64,000 nt of DNA. It comes from Caprimulgus europaeus. Its lineage: Eukaryota > Chordata > Aves > Caprimulgiformes > Caprimulgidae. The position numbers were made by a program, and so were the translations under genes. The notes below the pieces were generated by a model. The model did no database searches. It was given only the letters and a program-made list of their open reading frames with translations, and had not been told where the DNA came from. Shown one piece after another: positions 36,781 through 47,996 of the stretch (positions are counted from its first letter, which is position 1; the number at the start of each line of letters is the position of its first letter). The stretch is from NCBI GenBank assembly GCA_907165065.1, contig OU015523.1:123182023-123246022 (forward strand), in the 5' to 3' direction.

Positions 36781-38649
36781 GAACCCACTATACATACAGC
36801 TCTCAAAAAACAGGAGCATGAAGGGAGAGAAAATAAGATGTCCCTGTTACTTGAGAGCAGAACTCCTCTTCCTCCTGCTCCTACTCTGCCAATGATGCAT
36901 CATTAGCAAAGACTGTTCTTCTCCCCAAACCATAAAGCATTTCTTATACATCTTTAAGTTTATTATTTGTTAACAGCCAACACCCCACGTACAGGGATAG
37001 TTACTCCACCTCATCCAATAAATAGTAAGACATTGAACAACAGTTATAAACATCACCTGTGACCTGTAGGATTCACACAAGCACCCTTTCACATCAAAAT
37101 CCACTTTAAAAAGAGGACAACATAGGGAAAAGACAGCTGCTTTGCCCATGAGAGTTTAAAGGAACTTAAAGATAGAGCTTAACATTATGGGAGATGGAAA
37201 GAGCAAAGAGGCAAGGAGGAGAGCAGTGAAACGTGAGGTCTGAGGAGGAAAACAAAAGCAGCAAGAGGTGACCGTGCTGTTGTGATTCTCCTAAGAAACT
37301 GAGTTGTTGCTATTAAACATCACCCACATCCAGCCACCTCACACCAAGTTGCCAAAGGAACCGAGTATCATTTGCAAAAGCAGCATTTTATTTCAAAATG
37401 AGATTGTTCCTTCAGGATATTACAGACCTGGCCATCCAAAGAAAACGTGCCTGTTTTAATTGGAGTGAACAAGTGTCCAAGATTTGTGTTCACATTTATG
37501 ACCATTTTATTCTCCATGGGCCTGTGAGTAAATCATTAATGATGTTTAAGTCATAAAATATTAATTGCCATTTCCTTACTAATATCTAGCTCCTATATAC
37601 AGCTTTGTTTTCCCAAGTGCTGTGTGAAGTGTTACTCGATTGAACAAAAACACATAGTAAACATGAACTTGGAAACAAATAAGGTGAAGACATCAAACAC
37701 CTTCAGGCAGGAGTCAGAGTCTGCTCTCACACCAGTTAGTAGCAACACTTACTCCACAGAAACAAGAGGTAGCAGATAAGATATATTTTACTAACAGCTC
37801 AAGATAGAAGAATTTAAGGGTCCTAATGTTTGAGGGGGCAGGAAAAAAAAATCACAATTAAATTTATTTTAATTACACAGATTTATTCCTTTTATTCATC
37901 TCAAAAAGAGAAAGTTTCAACATTTTATTGCACTTTGTTACTCTGGCTTCTCTGTTAACTGACCACTCCAAGTTAGTTAATTAGAGATGTAAAGAAGTGT
38001 TGAGTAAACTGTAATTAGGGAAAAAAAACCCATCTTATTCATGTTTTTACAAGCTTTTAGAAAACAAATCTAGGTTCATCCAAGTTGATTCCTTTCTCAG
38101 AAAACTTCTATCCCCAAAACTCTACAAATCCAGGGTGATAAACTTAATTTCAGTGTTATGAAAAGACTTTGAAAAGAGGATAGACAGTATTTGTAACTGT
38201 CAGTAGGTAACTGCCTAAGCTGCTTTTGTACAAATCTGAGGGTTTTTTTTTGTTTGCCCCAAGACAATTTCAGGAAGTACTTGTACAGAAGAATCTGAAG
38301 AAAAGAGAGATTAAAATTATATTAAGGTGAACTCTATGCCTTTAGAAGAACAGCCTATCATACTAGGGGGTATTTCCTATTATACTTGCTATTAATTCCA
38401 ACATCATAGAAAACCATAAAATTTGAAATCAGCTAAGTTTAAAACAGTTCTCAGACTGAAAGGTCATTTATTCTTAAAGTTTCTATTAGCTTTTTAATGC
38501 AATGTATAAACACTTGATTTTCATCAAAGACTAAGAAAATTGTTCCAGCTAACAACCACAGTTATTTGCTGTAGGTGAAGCATGACAAACAAATTAAAGT
38601 TAACTCGTAACAAGTTGGGCACAATTGCTTTAGATTCTTTAGGAAGAGG

Positions 38650-38671
38650 AAAAATAAAATAAAATAAAATT
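38650..38671. repeat. (AAAAT)n microsatellite
   Basis: About four AAAAT units beside a CR1 copy. Minor. Confidence 0.85.
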
Positions 38672-38738
38672 CAGTTGTTCCAGTTTCTACCTGCATTTCC
38701 TTCTGTGCAACAGTTTGAACATCTACTGGAAGGAAGAT

Positions 38739-39388
38739 ACAGAATCACAGAATGCCAGGGATTGGAAGGGACCTCGAAAGCTCATCCAGTCCAATCCCCC
38801 TGCTGGAGCAGGAACACCCAGATGAGATCACACAGGAAGGCATCCAGGTGGGTCTGGAATGTCTCCAGAGAAGGAGACTCCACACCCTCCCTGGGCAGCC
38901 TGTCCCAGGGCTCTGTTACTCTCACAGTAAAGAAGTTCCTTCTCAAATTTAAGTGGAACCTCCTGTGTTCCAGCTCACTCCCATTGCCCCTTGTCCTATC
39001 ATTGGACACCACTGAGAAGAGCCTGGCCCCATCCTCCTGACACTCACCCTTTAGATATTGATCAACATTAATGAGGTCCCCTCTCAGCCTCCTCTTCTCC
39101 AAGCTAAAGAGCCCCAGCTCCCTCAGCCTTTCCTCATCAGGGAGATGCTCCACTCCCTCCATCACCTTGGTGGCTCTGTGCTGGACTCTCTCCAGCAGCT
39201 CCCTGTCCTTCTTGAACTGTGGGGCCCAGAACTGGACACAATATTCCAGATGTGGCCTCACCAGGGCAGAGTAGAGGGGAAGAAGAACCTCTCTTGACCT
39301 ACTAACCACACCCCTTCTAATGCACCCCAGGATGCCATTGGCCTTCCTGGCCACAAGGGCACAGTGCTGGCTCAAGTTGTCTGTCCTC
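38739..39388 (-). mobile_element. CR1, group B
   Basis: Starts with antisense octamers (ACAGAATCACAGAATGCC). In antisense it encodes [39 protein letters not shown] and the group B tail over ~190 codons with few lesions, so this is one of the better preserved copies. Ends near GCACAGTGCTGGCTCA. Confidence 0.95.
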
Positions 39389-40610
39389 AGCAGTCAATCA
39401 GCTCCACCCTGAGCATCTCTAAACCACTTCTGCCATCCAAGCATCATCCAAGTCATTTATTTTGTCAACTACACTGTTATACTTCATTAAAATCATGTCA
39501 GACAACATGAAAGCTTACCACCTTCCTAAAGGCAACAGTTCCATGAGAAAACATTAATTCATTAAATCATGACAAGTGTAGCTACCTCATTTGTTAACTA
39601 ATTAAAATACAAACCTACAAAGCTTCATTTACTCTCCTATAAAGCCCATAAGATAAGAAGTACTATAACTATTAAAATTTTTCAAATAAGTTGGCTTAAA
39701 AAGCAACTATTTAGCTGTCTTTCTGTTTCTGGGTAATATCAGATTACACACAAGATCACAATTAGGCTGCTTGCCACTAAGGGGCTGCCTCTTCAGACAA
39801 ATAACGATATCCTGCATTTCCGTGCAAAGAAGAATAACCCATTTCCTCTACTAATTCCTGTAACAGTATTTAATGATTAATGCTATACAAGCACATATAT
39901 TTATTTCCATCTACAAACCACAGAGTACCTTGACTGGAATATCCTTTTTATTTTTTTCTGGGAGGACAGAATGATTCTAATTCTGGACTCATCTGTTCAT
40001 CATTTACCATCTTGTTTCCCCAGCCATATCCATCTTCTAAGACATGTGGAAGCAGTCTTACAGCTCAAGACTATGTTAATCAAGTTCAACACACCAACCA
40101 CTTCAGTACATGTTTATGTATAATACTGAAACCTCCAGCATTTTTGCACTTCCCTTAGTCTCTACTGCAGACAACTGGTCCTTGATGTTGTAGCACTGTC
40201 TATCTACACCAGAAGTGGACCCAGCTCACTGCAACACTATGCAAGCCCATGTACTGTTAAAGCAGTCAAAGAGTCATTTTGAATTATTTTCAGTTAAACA
40301 AGGAGCTTTTCTTGATAGTATCAAGCATTGCAAAAGGACATCTGCTCCACAAATGTGAAAAGCCACAAACAAAAATAGAAGCAGAAGTGTTCTTTCAATC
40401 AAGTTTGCAGTGCTGGTTAGAAGCCAAGCATTTACAGAAGGTTTTCAGAAGATGTCAAATGCTGGGACACAAATATAAAATGCAAGTTTTAATAAAATGA
40501 CATAGTTAATTGTTTTACAAGATCCTGGATGACTTTTCAGAGTATGAAGGAGCACTGGCTGGGATTCAGATGACTAAGCACTGCAATAATGAAAACAGAA
40601 AGTGTTGTTA

Positions 40611-40676
40611 TAATGCCTGTTGCTATATAAACAACCTTGGGGGATCAGTGAAATAATGCCTGCTGCTATATAAACA
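40611..40676. repeat. short spaced direct repeat
   Basis: TAATGCCTGTTGCTATATAA (40611) recurs as TAATGCCTGCTGCTATATAA (40654), a 23-bp match separated by 20 bp. Probably a small duplication. Confidence 0.85.
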
Positions 40677-40966
40677 GTTGTGTGTGTTTATACCTTTTGG
40701 GGGAAATTATAAAATTTTAGATTATTTGCACTCTTAACACATTGCTTGCCTTTGTTTTATTAAATCTAGCCAGTTGTTCTCGCTCTGAACAGCTCTGTGG
40801 GTTTCCTGAAAACCCCTTAAGCTAAGACATCAGTGAAACACATTGTGGTATCAATTAACTCTTTAGATAGTGTCTCTCAAAACTAAACACTTGAAACTCA
40901 TTTTTATTTGTCATATTTAAAAAACTGTCAGTATACATCTATCACAGTTTGGAAGTAAATCTAAAG

Positions 40967-41090
40967 TAAGGTGGGGTTTTTTATTTTTTTTAAACTTGGG
41001 GAAGTTGGAGAGGGAAAAAAAAAGCAACTAAGGTGGGTTTTTTATTTTTTTTTAAACTTGGGGAAGTTGGAGAGGGAAAAAAAAAGCAAC
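40967..41090. repeat. 62-bp tandem duplication
   Basis: Two 62-bp units (40967-41028 and 41029-41090), each starting TAAGGTGGG, with a T-rich run, CTTGGGGAAGTTGGAGAGGG, an A-rich run and GCAAC. The copies differ mainly in homopolymer length, which suggests a recent event. Confidence 0.95.
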
Positions 41091-41812
41091 ACATCAAGTG
41101 CTGTGATATTAACAAGTCTTTTAAGTCCTCAATCTTGCTTTCAGAAGGAGCAAACAGAAGATTGCCACAGCCCTCATCCAAACAAGAGGAAGTGCTCGAA
41201 AATGCAGCTATTTTGATGGAAATGCTGACTTGTATCTTGAAATGCCAACACCTGCCTCCATCTCCCAAATGGATTTCAACTTTATTCAGAGGTCCACCCT
41301 GAAAAGCAGATGTTTACTTTGCAATTCTTCTAAGAGTACTAAAGGAACAAGAAAAACAAGTTACATCAACAGCCTTGAAGACCCATGTCCTTCATTAATC
41401 CATTGGGCACACACTTTAAAGTTCCTCAAGCTGACCCAGAGTGCTTGAAAAAGCCTTCATTAAAACCATCTTAAAGGTCTCCCATCACAATTTTGATTTA
41501 GCAATAACAAATAAGGAATACAAACAGCAATCAAAGCAGTAATAGGAGATAACAACTCCATTTTATGCTGTCCCTTCAAAGGCTGCTAACCATCACACTG
41601 TTATTTTTAAAACATGCTTAGTCTAAACGAGCCTCATTTCCCCTCCACCACTTACAAGGTAGAGGCTGCTGTCAATAAAATACTTTCCTCTTTTTTTCAC
41701 TTTGATCTGTACCAGTGATAAGTAACAGTCATGATGCTGTAAAGTCACTGGGCCAAGACAGTCAATGCTATAGTTAGGAAATGTTGATCTCTACGTTATG
41801 GCTAAGTGTCTG

Positions 41813-42635
41813 CACAGACTGGTGGGGTTGGAAGGGACCTCAGGAGATCATCCAGTCCAAACCCCCTGACAAAGCAGGTTCCCTACACCAGGTTGCACAG
41901 GAAAGTGTCCAGGTGGGTTTGAACATCTCCAGAGATGGAGACTCCACACCCTCTCTGGGCAGCCTGGCCCAGGGCTCCGGCACCCTCACAGGGAAGAAGT
42001 TTTTCCTCATGTTTAAGTGGAATCTCCTGTGTTCCAGCTTCTGCCTGTTGTCCCTTGTCTTATCACTGGACACCAGTGGAAAGGGCCTGGCCCTATCCAT
42101 TTGGCCCCCACCCTTCAGATATTGATAGACATTGATCAGATCCCCTCTCAGGCTGCTCTTCTCCAGGCTGAACAGTCCCAGCTCCCTCAGCCTCTCCTCA
42201 CACAGGAGATGCTCCAGGCCCCTCAGCATCTTTGTGGCCTCCACTGGACTCTCTCCAGAAGATCCCTGTCCCTCTTGAACAGAGGAGCCCAGAACTGGAC
42301 ACAACACTCCAGATGTGGCCTCACCAGGGCAGAGTAGAGGGGCAGAAGAACCTCCTTGGACCTGCTGGTCATACTCTTCTGAACGCACCCCAGGAGACCA
42401 TTGGCCTTCTTGGCCACAAGGGCATAGTGCTGGCTCATGGTCAACTGGTCATGCACCAGCACTCCCAGTTCCTTCTCACAGGGCTGCTTTCAGCAGGTCA
42501 CCCCCAACCTGTCCTGGTGCCTGGGGTTATTCCTCCCCAAGTGCAGGACCCTACACTTGCCCTTATTGAACATCATCAGGTTCCTCTGTGCCCTCTCTGC
42601 ACACATCAGGTCAGCATGGAGCTCTGGCTCAATTC
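41813..42635 (-). mobile_element. CR1, group C, long copy
   Basis: About 820 bp. In antisense it encodes [20 protein letters not shown] and [20 protein letters not shown], and upstream text to AAATGGTCAACTGG-type sequence. The 5' boundary near 42635 is approximate. Confidence 0.94.
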
Positions 42636-44139
42636 TTACAAATTGCATCACATTCAGAACTTTTTCTCACCCACTGGTTCTTGCTACCCCAAGAACAGTC
42701 TGTCTCCTTTCCTCTCCTCTCAGCCTGGAGAATTTTAATGCACTTCCACCTGAAAGGCAGAGGAAATTAATGCCTGAAATCAAAGTACATGAGTGATTCA
42801 GCAGTGACCAGGGAAACCACATTCTCATCTGATAACAGATTTAATTCCCTTCTACCTTCTTGGATTTGCCTTAGAATTACATTAAGCTGCCTCTTCCCTT
42901 TACATCCACCAAAATATAAAGTCTGATCATTATTCAAACACAGCAGCAGCCTGGATCCTAATGCTCAGCAACTTGTAATATTCTGCCAAACATTTATGAA
43001 ATCGTTTTCTTCTCATTTTTAAAACTGAAATGTGATAACAGGCAATATTTAATACTGGATTTTGGTTTCACAGCAAGAGTGTTTATTGGAGCTAAACCAC
43101 AAGAAAATAAGGAAATAGGAGTACGTGTTTGAGTACATGCAGAACACACTGTAGAACTCAACATTTAGATGAGCCAAAAGCTGCATTTCCTCCACGACTC
43201 TCTCGCTTGTATTCTTGAAGCTCTTCCTGAGAGTAAACACAATACCCCTCCAGAGAGATCTCAACTATTAGCCTTCATGGTTTGAGCCTGGTTTCCCAGT
43301 AAGGATATGGGAAACCATTGTCAAAGACAGACTGGGGGAAAGAGTCACTTACATACGTAAACCATTCCTGTAAAATTTGGTTGTTAGTGGGGTTGTTATA
43401 AAAATAACATATATGGAGCCCCTTGCCCATAAAGGTGCCTCTCATACCATGAGCATTTTACAGAAAACATAAAAAAAAAAGCAATTTAGAAGATAGAGCA
43501 GTTACTGGCCTCAGAAAAGCTTCCCCTTTTCCCTGCTGAAGCACCCCAATAACTAAAACCATGTTTATCCTTCAGCTGTAGTCTTGCTGCATGAGATCTT
43601 GATGAGATGAAACTCTACAGCCTGACCTTTCCAGGTTCAGGTCAGCAATTCTTAAAACACCTCAGTATCACAAAGTGATGTTTATTGGATTATAAGACAT
43701 GGGCACACTTACATCCTATGACCTCATTCATCCTGAACTTTTGTATTAAGAAAAAAAATCATTACATCAGGCAGGGAACAAAAGGTCAGATGTGTAAAAG
43801 TCAGAAGGAGAAAGACAAGCAACATTTTGTACCTACATCTTAAACACAACGTTTTCTTTATGCATTTAGCTCCCCAAGTGTAATTTTACAGGGAACAAGA
43901 ACATCTGAAACTTGCTATTTAACCTACAGACACCAAAAAAGCAAGAGTCCCAGGAATGCAGTGAATTCACTCACCTTGTCCTGGTTGGAAATCAAGAGTG
44001 ACTGTAGCATAGAGCCCCAACTCATCAGCCAGGATGAAGGGCTGTATGGCTGTACCAGGGCTATTCCATCAGCTCAGGTGGCAGATGAACATCCACACCC
44101 AAACCCTGGAATCTCTCTCTCTGCTAGCAATAAGGTTCT

Positions 44140-44355
44140 GGACTAGATGTAAGGAAGAAATTTTTTACTATGAGAGTGATGAAACCCTGGCCCAGGTTGC
44201 CCAGAGAGGTGGTTGTAGCCCCATCCCTGGAAACATTCAAGGTCAGGTTGGATGGGGCTCTGAGCAACCTGATCTGGTTGGAGATGTCCCTGCTCATTGC
44301 AGGGAGGTTGGACTAGATGACCTTGAAAGGTCCCTTCCCACACCATTCTGTGATT
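44140..44355 (+). mobile_element. CR1 3' fragment, older copy
   Basis: GACTAGATGTAAGGAAGAAA through GATGACCTTGAAAGGTCCC and CCATTCTGTGATT. Its mid-section (GCCCCATCCCTGGAAACATT, GGGGCTCTGAGCAACCTGAT) differs from group D. Confidence 0.9.
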
Positions 44356-46256
44356 GCTTAATGACAGTTCAAAGCAATATAATACAGTTTCCAAATAAGC
44401 TTTTGGAAATTTGCATATGGTCCTACTCACTCCTACGTTTATTCCTTACCTTCATATGTTGATAAATCCACTCCAAACCCTGGCAATTTTCCCATTTAGC
44501 ATCAGTCCAGCTTTACTTTGTACCTTAAGCTGTTGCAGGAAAGGAACCTGAAGAATTATTTCAAAACACAAAGTCTTTCAGCTATTGGTTCTTTCAGGCT
44601 AACGTTGGGAAAGCCTTTGCTTTAAAAGGGGTAAAATTGAGCTTCTGGAAGTTCATCCAGATTTATGAAACTGCCTCCTTCAAGAGAAAAAGGTTCTTGC
44701 TTTGAGAAAGCATCACTCAAAGAGCAAGTGATTCAGCCCATGCCTAAACATAGGAAGAACTTGGGGATTCTGAGCTCCCAGCCCCATGTTTCACCTAAGC
44801 TAAAGTGCTTCCCAGGTATCCATTACACTATTTTTAGTGGGCAAAGGAGATTGACTTCTGAAAAAGAATAGATTTTGGATCAAATGAGGAAAACCTCTCA
44901 TCTCAAGGGGTACAGAATCAATAGTTTAACCTGTGGAAGACTTGCTTCCTATCAGGATAGCAGAGTCATTCAGCAAACAGCAAATGGCACCAAGACAGCT
45001 CCATAATGGAAATAATTTCTCTTATGATGGAGCATATTTCAAACTTAAAAGCTGAGGTTAGGGAGCATTAAACTAACATATATTCAGCAATGACCTTCCT
45101 GAAAACAACTAGCAACTTCTATTCACTAAATTGAACAAGAGCTGCTTCTTTTTTTTCCTGTTTATACAATATTAACTTGAGCAATATTCACATGAATTAT
45201 GCACAAGGCCACCAAAAAAAGATACAATATTCCCTTTACTATTTCAAGTCTCTTGTAAAACAAAATACTTTAGATTTCCAAGTGTTCTGGACTGATCAAA
45301 AAGTAAATGAGTTGATATATATCAGACACTTTTATTCCTTTTGTTGGAGAACAATCTGCTTTAAACTTCAACCACAGGATATAATAAGCCTGAAAGGCAT
45401 TTATGGATCATTAAGCAACTGTCATACCCAAAGATTTCAAACCAGGATTTGTGTCCTGATGTGCCAAATGCTAGGCATATATATATTAAACTATATAACA
45501 GAAGAAAAAAGGGTATGGGTGGATGGAGAAGTGAAAATAATAGCTCAGAAAAACAAAACAAAACCAAAACCAAAAGTCACAGCTTGTCACTTGTTTGTTA
45601 ATGACAGATAAGATCACATTTGTGCATTAAAGCAACTGAGGTTTCAGGAAATTATATACATTTTAGCATTTTTTTTTCCCCATTAAGAGATGGCATCATA
45701 GCAGAAAGTGAGAAGGCTCCTGAAGGAAGAGAGAGGCTCCCAAATGAGGTCTGTGAATTTCACAGGTGTTAACATTTTAGATCTGAAAGCCAAGCTTTGT
45801 CTCCAGAGCACACATCCTGCTCATTAGGGAAAATTCTACACTGCATCTTTTTCCTACACTAATAATATTGTGCCATGGCTTGATAACAGACTTCCCACTT
45901 CCCTTTCTCTTTCAGTTTCAAAATGTAATGCTTATAAATATTACCAAGCAGTTTAGCTTAGCAAATCACACGTGTTTATATCAGCTTAACTATATCAGGC
46001 ATCCATTTCCCTTCTGATTACTACGTTTTGGGTATATTTTAAACATATACTAATTTTTTCTTTTAAAAAAACCCGAAACCTGAAGAGTTAAAGCACAGAG
46101 ATGATGACAGCTACACAGCACACAAGTGATCTAACACACAGAGCGTGCCTGCAGCGGGTGGTCCCAAAGTTATTTTGGAGAAGTGAGTCTAGGCACAGCT
46201 GGTGGTGCCATCTCTCCTGTTCCATCCAACCATGCTGTTCATCTCATCTCATCTCA

Positions 46257-46864
46257 TCAACCGTGTCCTGGGGTGCATCAAGCACTGAATTATGAGCCGG
46301 TCAAAGGAGGTGATCATTCTGCTCTGCTCTGCACTGGTGCAGCCTCACCTCCAGCACTGGGGGCAGTTTTGGGCACCACAGTGTAAAAAGGATCTAAAGC
46401 TGCTGGAGAATGTTCAGAGGAGGCCACAAAATTGGTGAAGGGTTTAGAGAAGAAGCCATTAGAGGAGAGGCTGAAGTCACCTGGATTGTTCAGCCTGGAG
46501 GAGACTGGGAGGAGATCTCATGGTGGTCTGGAACTTCCTCCCAAGGGGAAGAGGAGGGGCAGGCACTGAGCTCTTCTCTCTGGCCACCAACGCCAGGAGC
46601 AGAGGCCATGGCAGGAAGATGTGGCAGGGGAGGGGGAGGTTGGCCATGAGGAAAAGGTTCTTGAGGCAGAGGGTGGTGGAGCACTGGCACAGGCTCCCCA
46701 GGGAGGTGCTGATGGCCCCAAGCCTGACAAGATTCCAGCAGCATTTGGCCAAGGCCCTCAGGGCCATGGTGTGAATGTTGGGCTTGTCCTGTGCAGGGAC
46801 AGGAGTTGGACTCCATGATCCTGGTGGGTCCCTCCCAACTCACAACATTCAATGATTCTATGAT
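46257..46864 (+). mobile_element. CR1, group E (CR1-F-like), longer copy
   Basis: Starts ATCAACCGTGTCCTGGGGTG after a short ATCTC repeat, includes CTGCTCTGCACTGGTGCAGC and AACTTCCTCCCAAGGGGAAG, and ends ACATTCAATGATTCTATGAT. Its final ~430 bp closely match 20883-21329. Confidence 0.93.
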
Positions 46865-47112
46865 CTGTACACTTCTGCAACCCAAGCAAGGAGCACAGCC
46901 TCCAGCACTGCCTGGACTCAAGCTGCAGGTGTGGTGAGCAGTACAGGTTGGAGAGCCAAGATCTGCTCCTCTGCAAGTTAACATTGGCCTTTGCTGATCA
47001 GTCCAGATTGCCTATGGCCCAGCACAGGCAGGCTTTCATCTCAATGAAAAGGTGACTGTTGTTACAGCTAATCCAGGCTCACTTCAACCTATTTGATCTT
47101 GGCATGGGTGAT

Positions 47113-47541
47113 AGGAAAGGAAAAAGGGGAAAAAGGGGAAAAAGGGGAAAAAGGGGAAAAAGGGGAAAAAGGGGAAAAAGGGGAAAAAGGGGAAAAAGGG
47201 GAAAAAGGGGAAAAAGGGGAAAAAGGGGAAAAAGGGGAAAAAGGGGAAAAAGGGGAAAAAGGGGAAAAAGGGGAAAAAGGGGAAAAAGGGGAAAAAGGGG
47301 AAAAAGGGGAAAAAGGGGAAAAAGGGGAAAAAGGGGAAAAAGGGGAAAAAGGGGAAAAAGGGGAAAAAGGGGAAAAAGGGGAAAAAGGGGAAAAAGGGGA
47401 AAAAGGGGAAAAAGGGGAAAAAGGGGAAAAAGGGGAAAAAGGGGAAAAAGGGGAAAAAGGGGAAAAAGGGGAAAAAGGGGAAAAAGGGGAAAAAGGGGAA
47501 AAAGGGGAAAAAGGGGAAAAAGGGGAAAAAGGGGAAAAAGG
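47113..47541 (+). repeat. GGGGAAAAA minisatellite block (46 pure units)
   Basis: From 47126 to 47539 the plus strand is an unbroken array of the 9-mer GGGGAAAAA, 46 units by my count, preceded by a degenerate start. The uninterrupted homopurine tract is 47113-47541 (429 nt). The 9-bp period keeps all frames open and gives meaningless glycine/lysine/arginine-rich and glutamate-rich frames on one strand and phenylalanine/proline- or serine-rich ones on the other. The G-runs spaced by five A meet the usual G-quadruplex pattern, and the tract is a candidate triplex former. Confidence 0.97.
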
Positions 47542-47799
47542 CGAAAAAGGGGAAAAAGGCGAAAAAGGCGAAAAAGGCGAAAAAGGCGAAAAAGGCGAAA
47601 AAGGCGAAAAAGGCGAAAAAGGCGAAAAAGGCGAAAAAGGCGAAAAAGGCGAAAAAGGCGAAAAAGGCGAAAAAGGCGAAAAAGGCGAAAAAGGCGAAAA
47701 AGGCGAAAAAGGCGAAAAAGGCGAAAAAGGCGAAAAAGGCGAAAAAGGCGAAAAAGGCGAAAAGGCGAAAAAGGCGAAAAAGGCGAAAAAGGCGAAAAA
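47540..47799 (+). repeat. GGCGAAAAA variant minisatellite block
   Basis: The 9-mer changes to GGCGAAAAA at 47540, returns once to GGGGAAAAA (47549-47557), then is uniformly GGCGAAAAA (22 units), followed by one 8-bp unit (47756-47763) and four further 9-mers. Each variant unit carries one CpG. The variant breaks the G4 run. Confidence 0.97.
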
Positions 47800-47996
47800 G
47801 AAGAGGAAAAAAGAAAAAAGAAAAAGAAGGGGAAAAAAAAAAGAAAAAAAGGGGAAAAAAGAAAAAAGAAAAAGAAGGGGAAAAAAAGAAAAAAGGAAAA
47901 AAGAAGGGGAAAAAAAGAAAAAAGGAAAAAAGAAGGGGAAAAAAAGGAAAAAAAGAAGGGGAAAAAGAAAAAAGGAAAAAAGAAAAAAAAAGAAAG
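47800..47996 (+). repeat. degenerate purine tail of the minisatellite
   Basis: Entirely A and G. It has a loose higher-order period of about 29 bp (AAGGGGAAAAAAAGAAAAAA followed by GGAAAAAAG) over roughly 47875-47960. Ends at AAAGCTTTCC. Confidence 0.9.

Noticed and set aside
38782..39375. 197-codon open frame as a protein-coding gene
   Set aside because: It is entirely a group B CR1 remnant, a fragment of the retrotransposon protein rather than a host gene.
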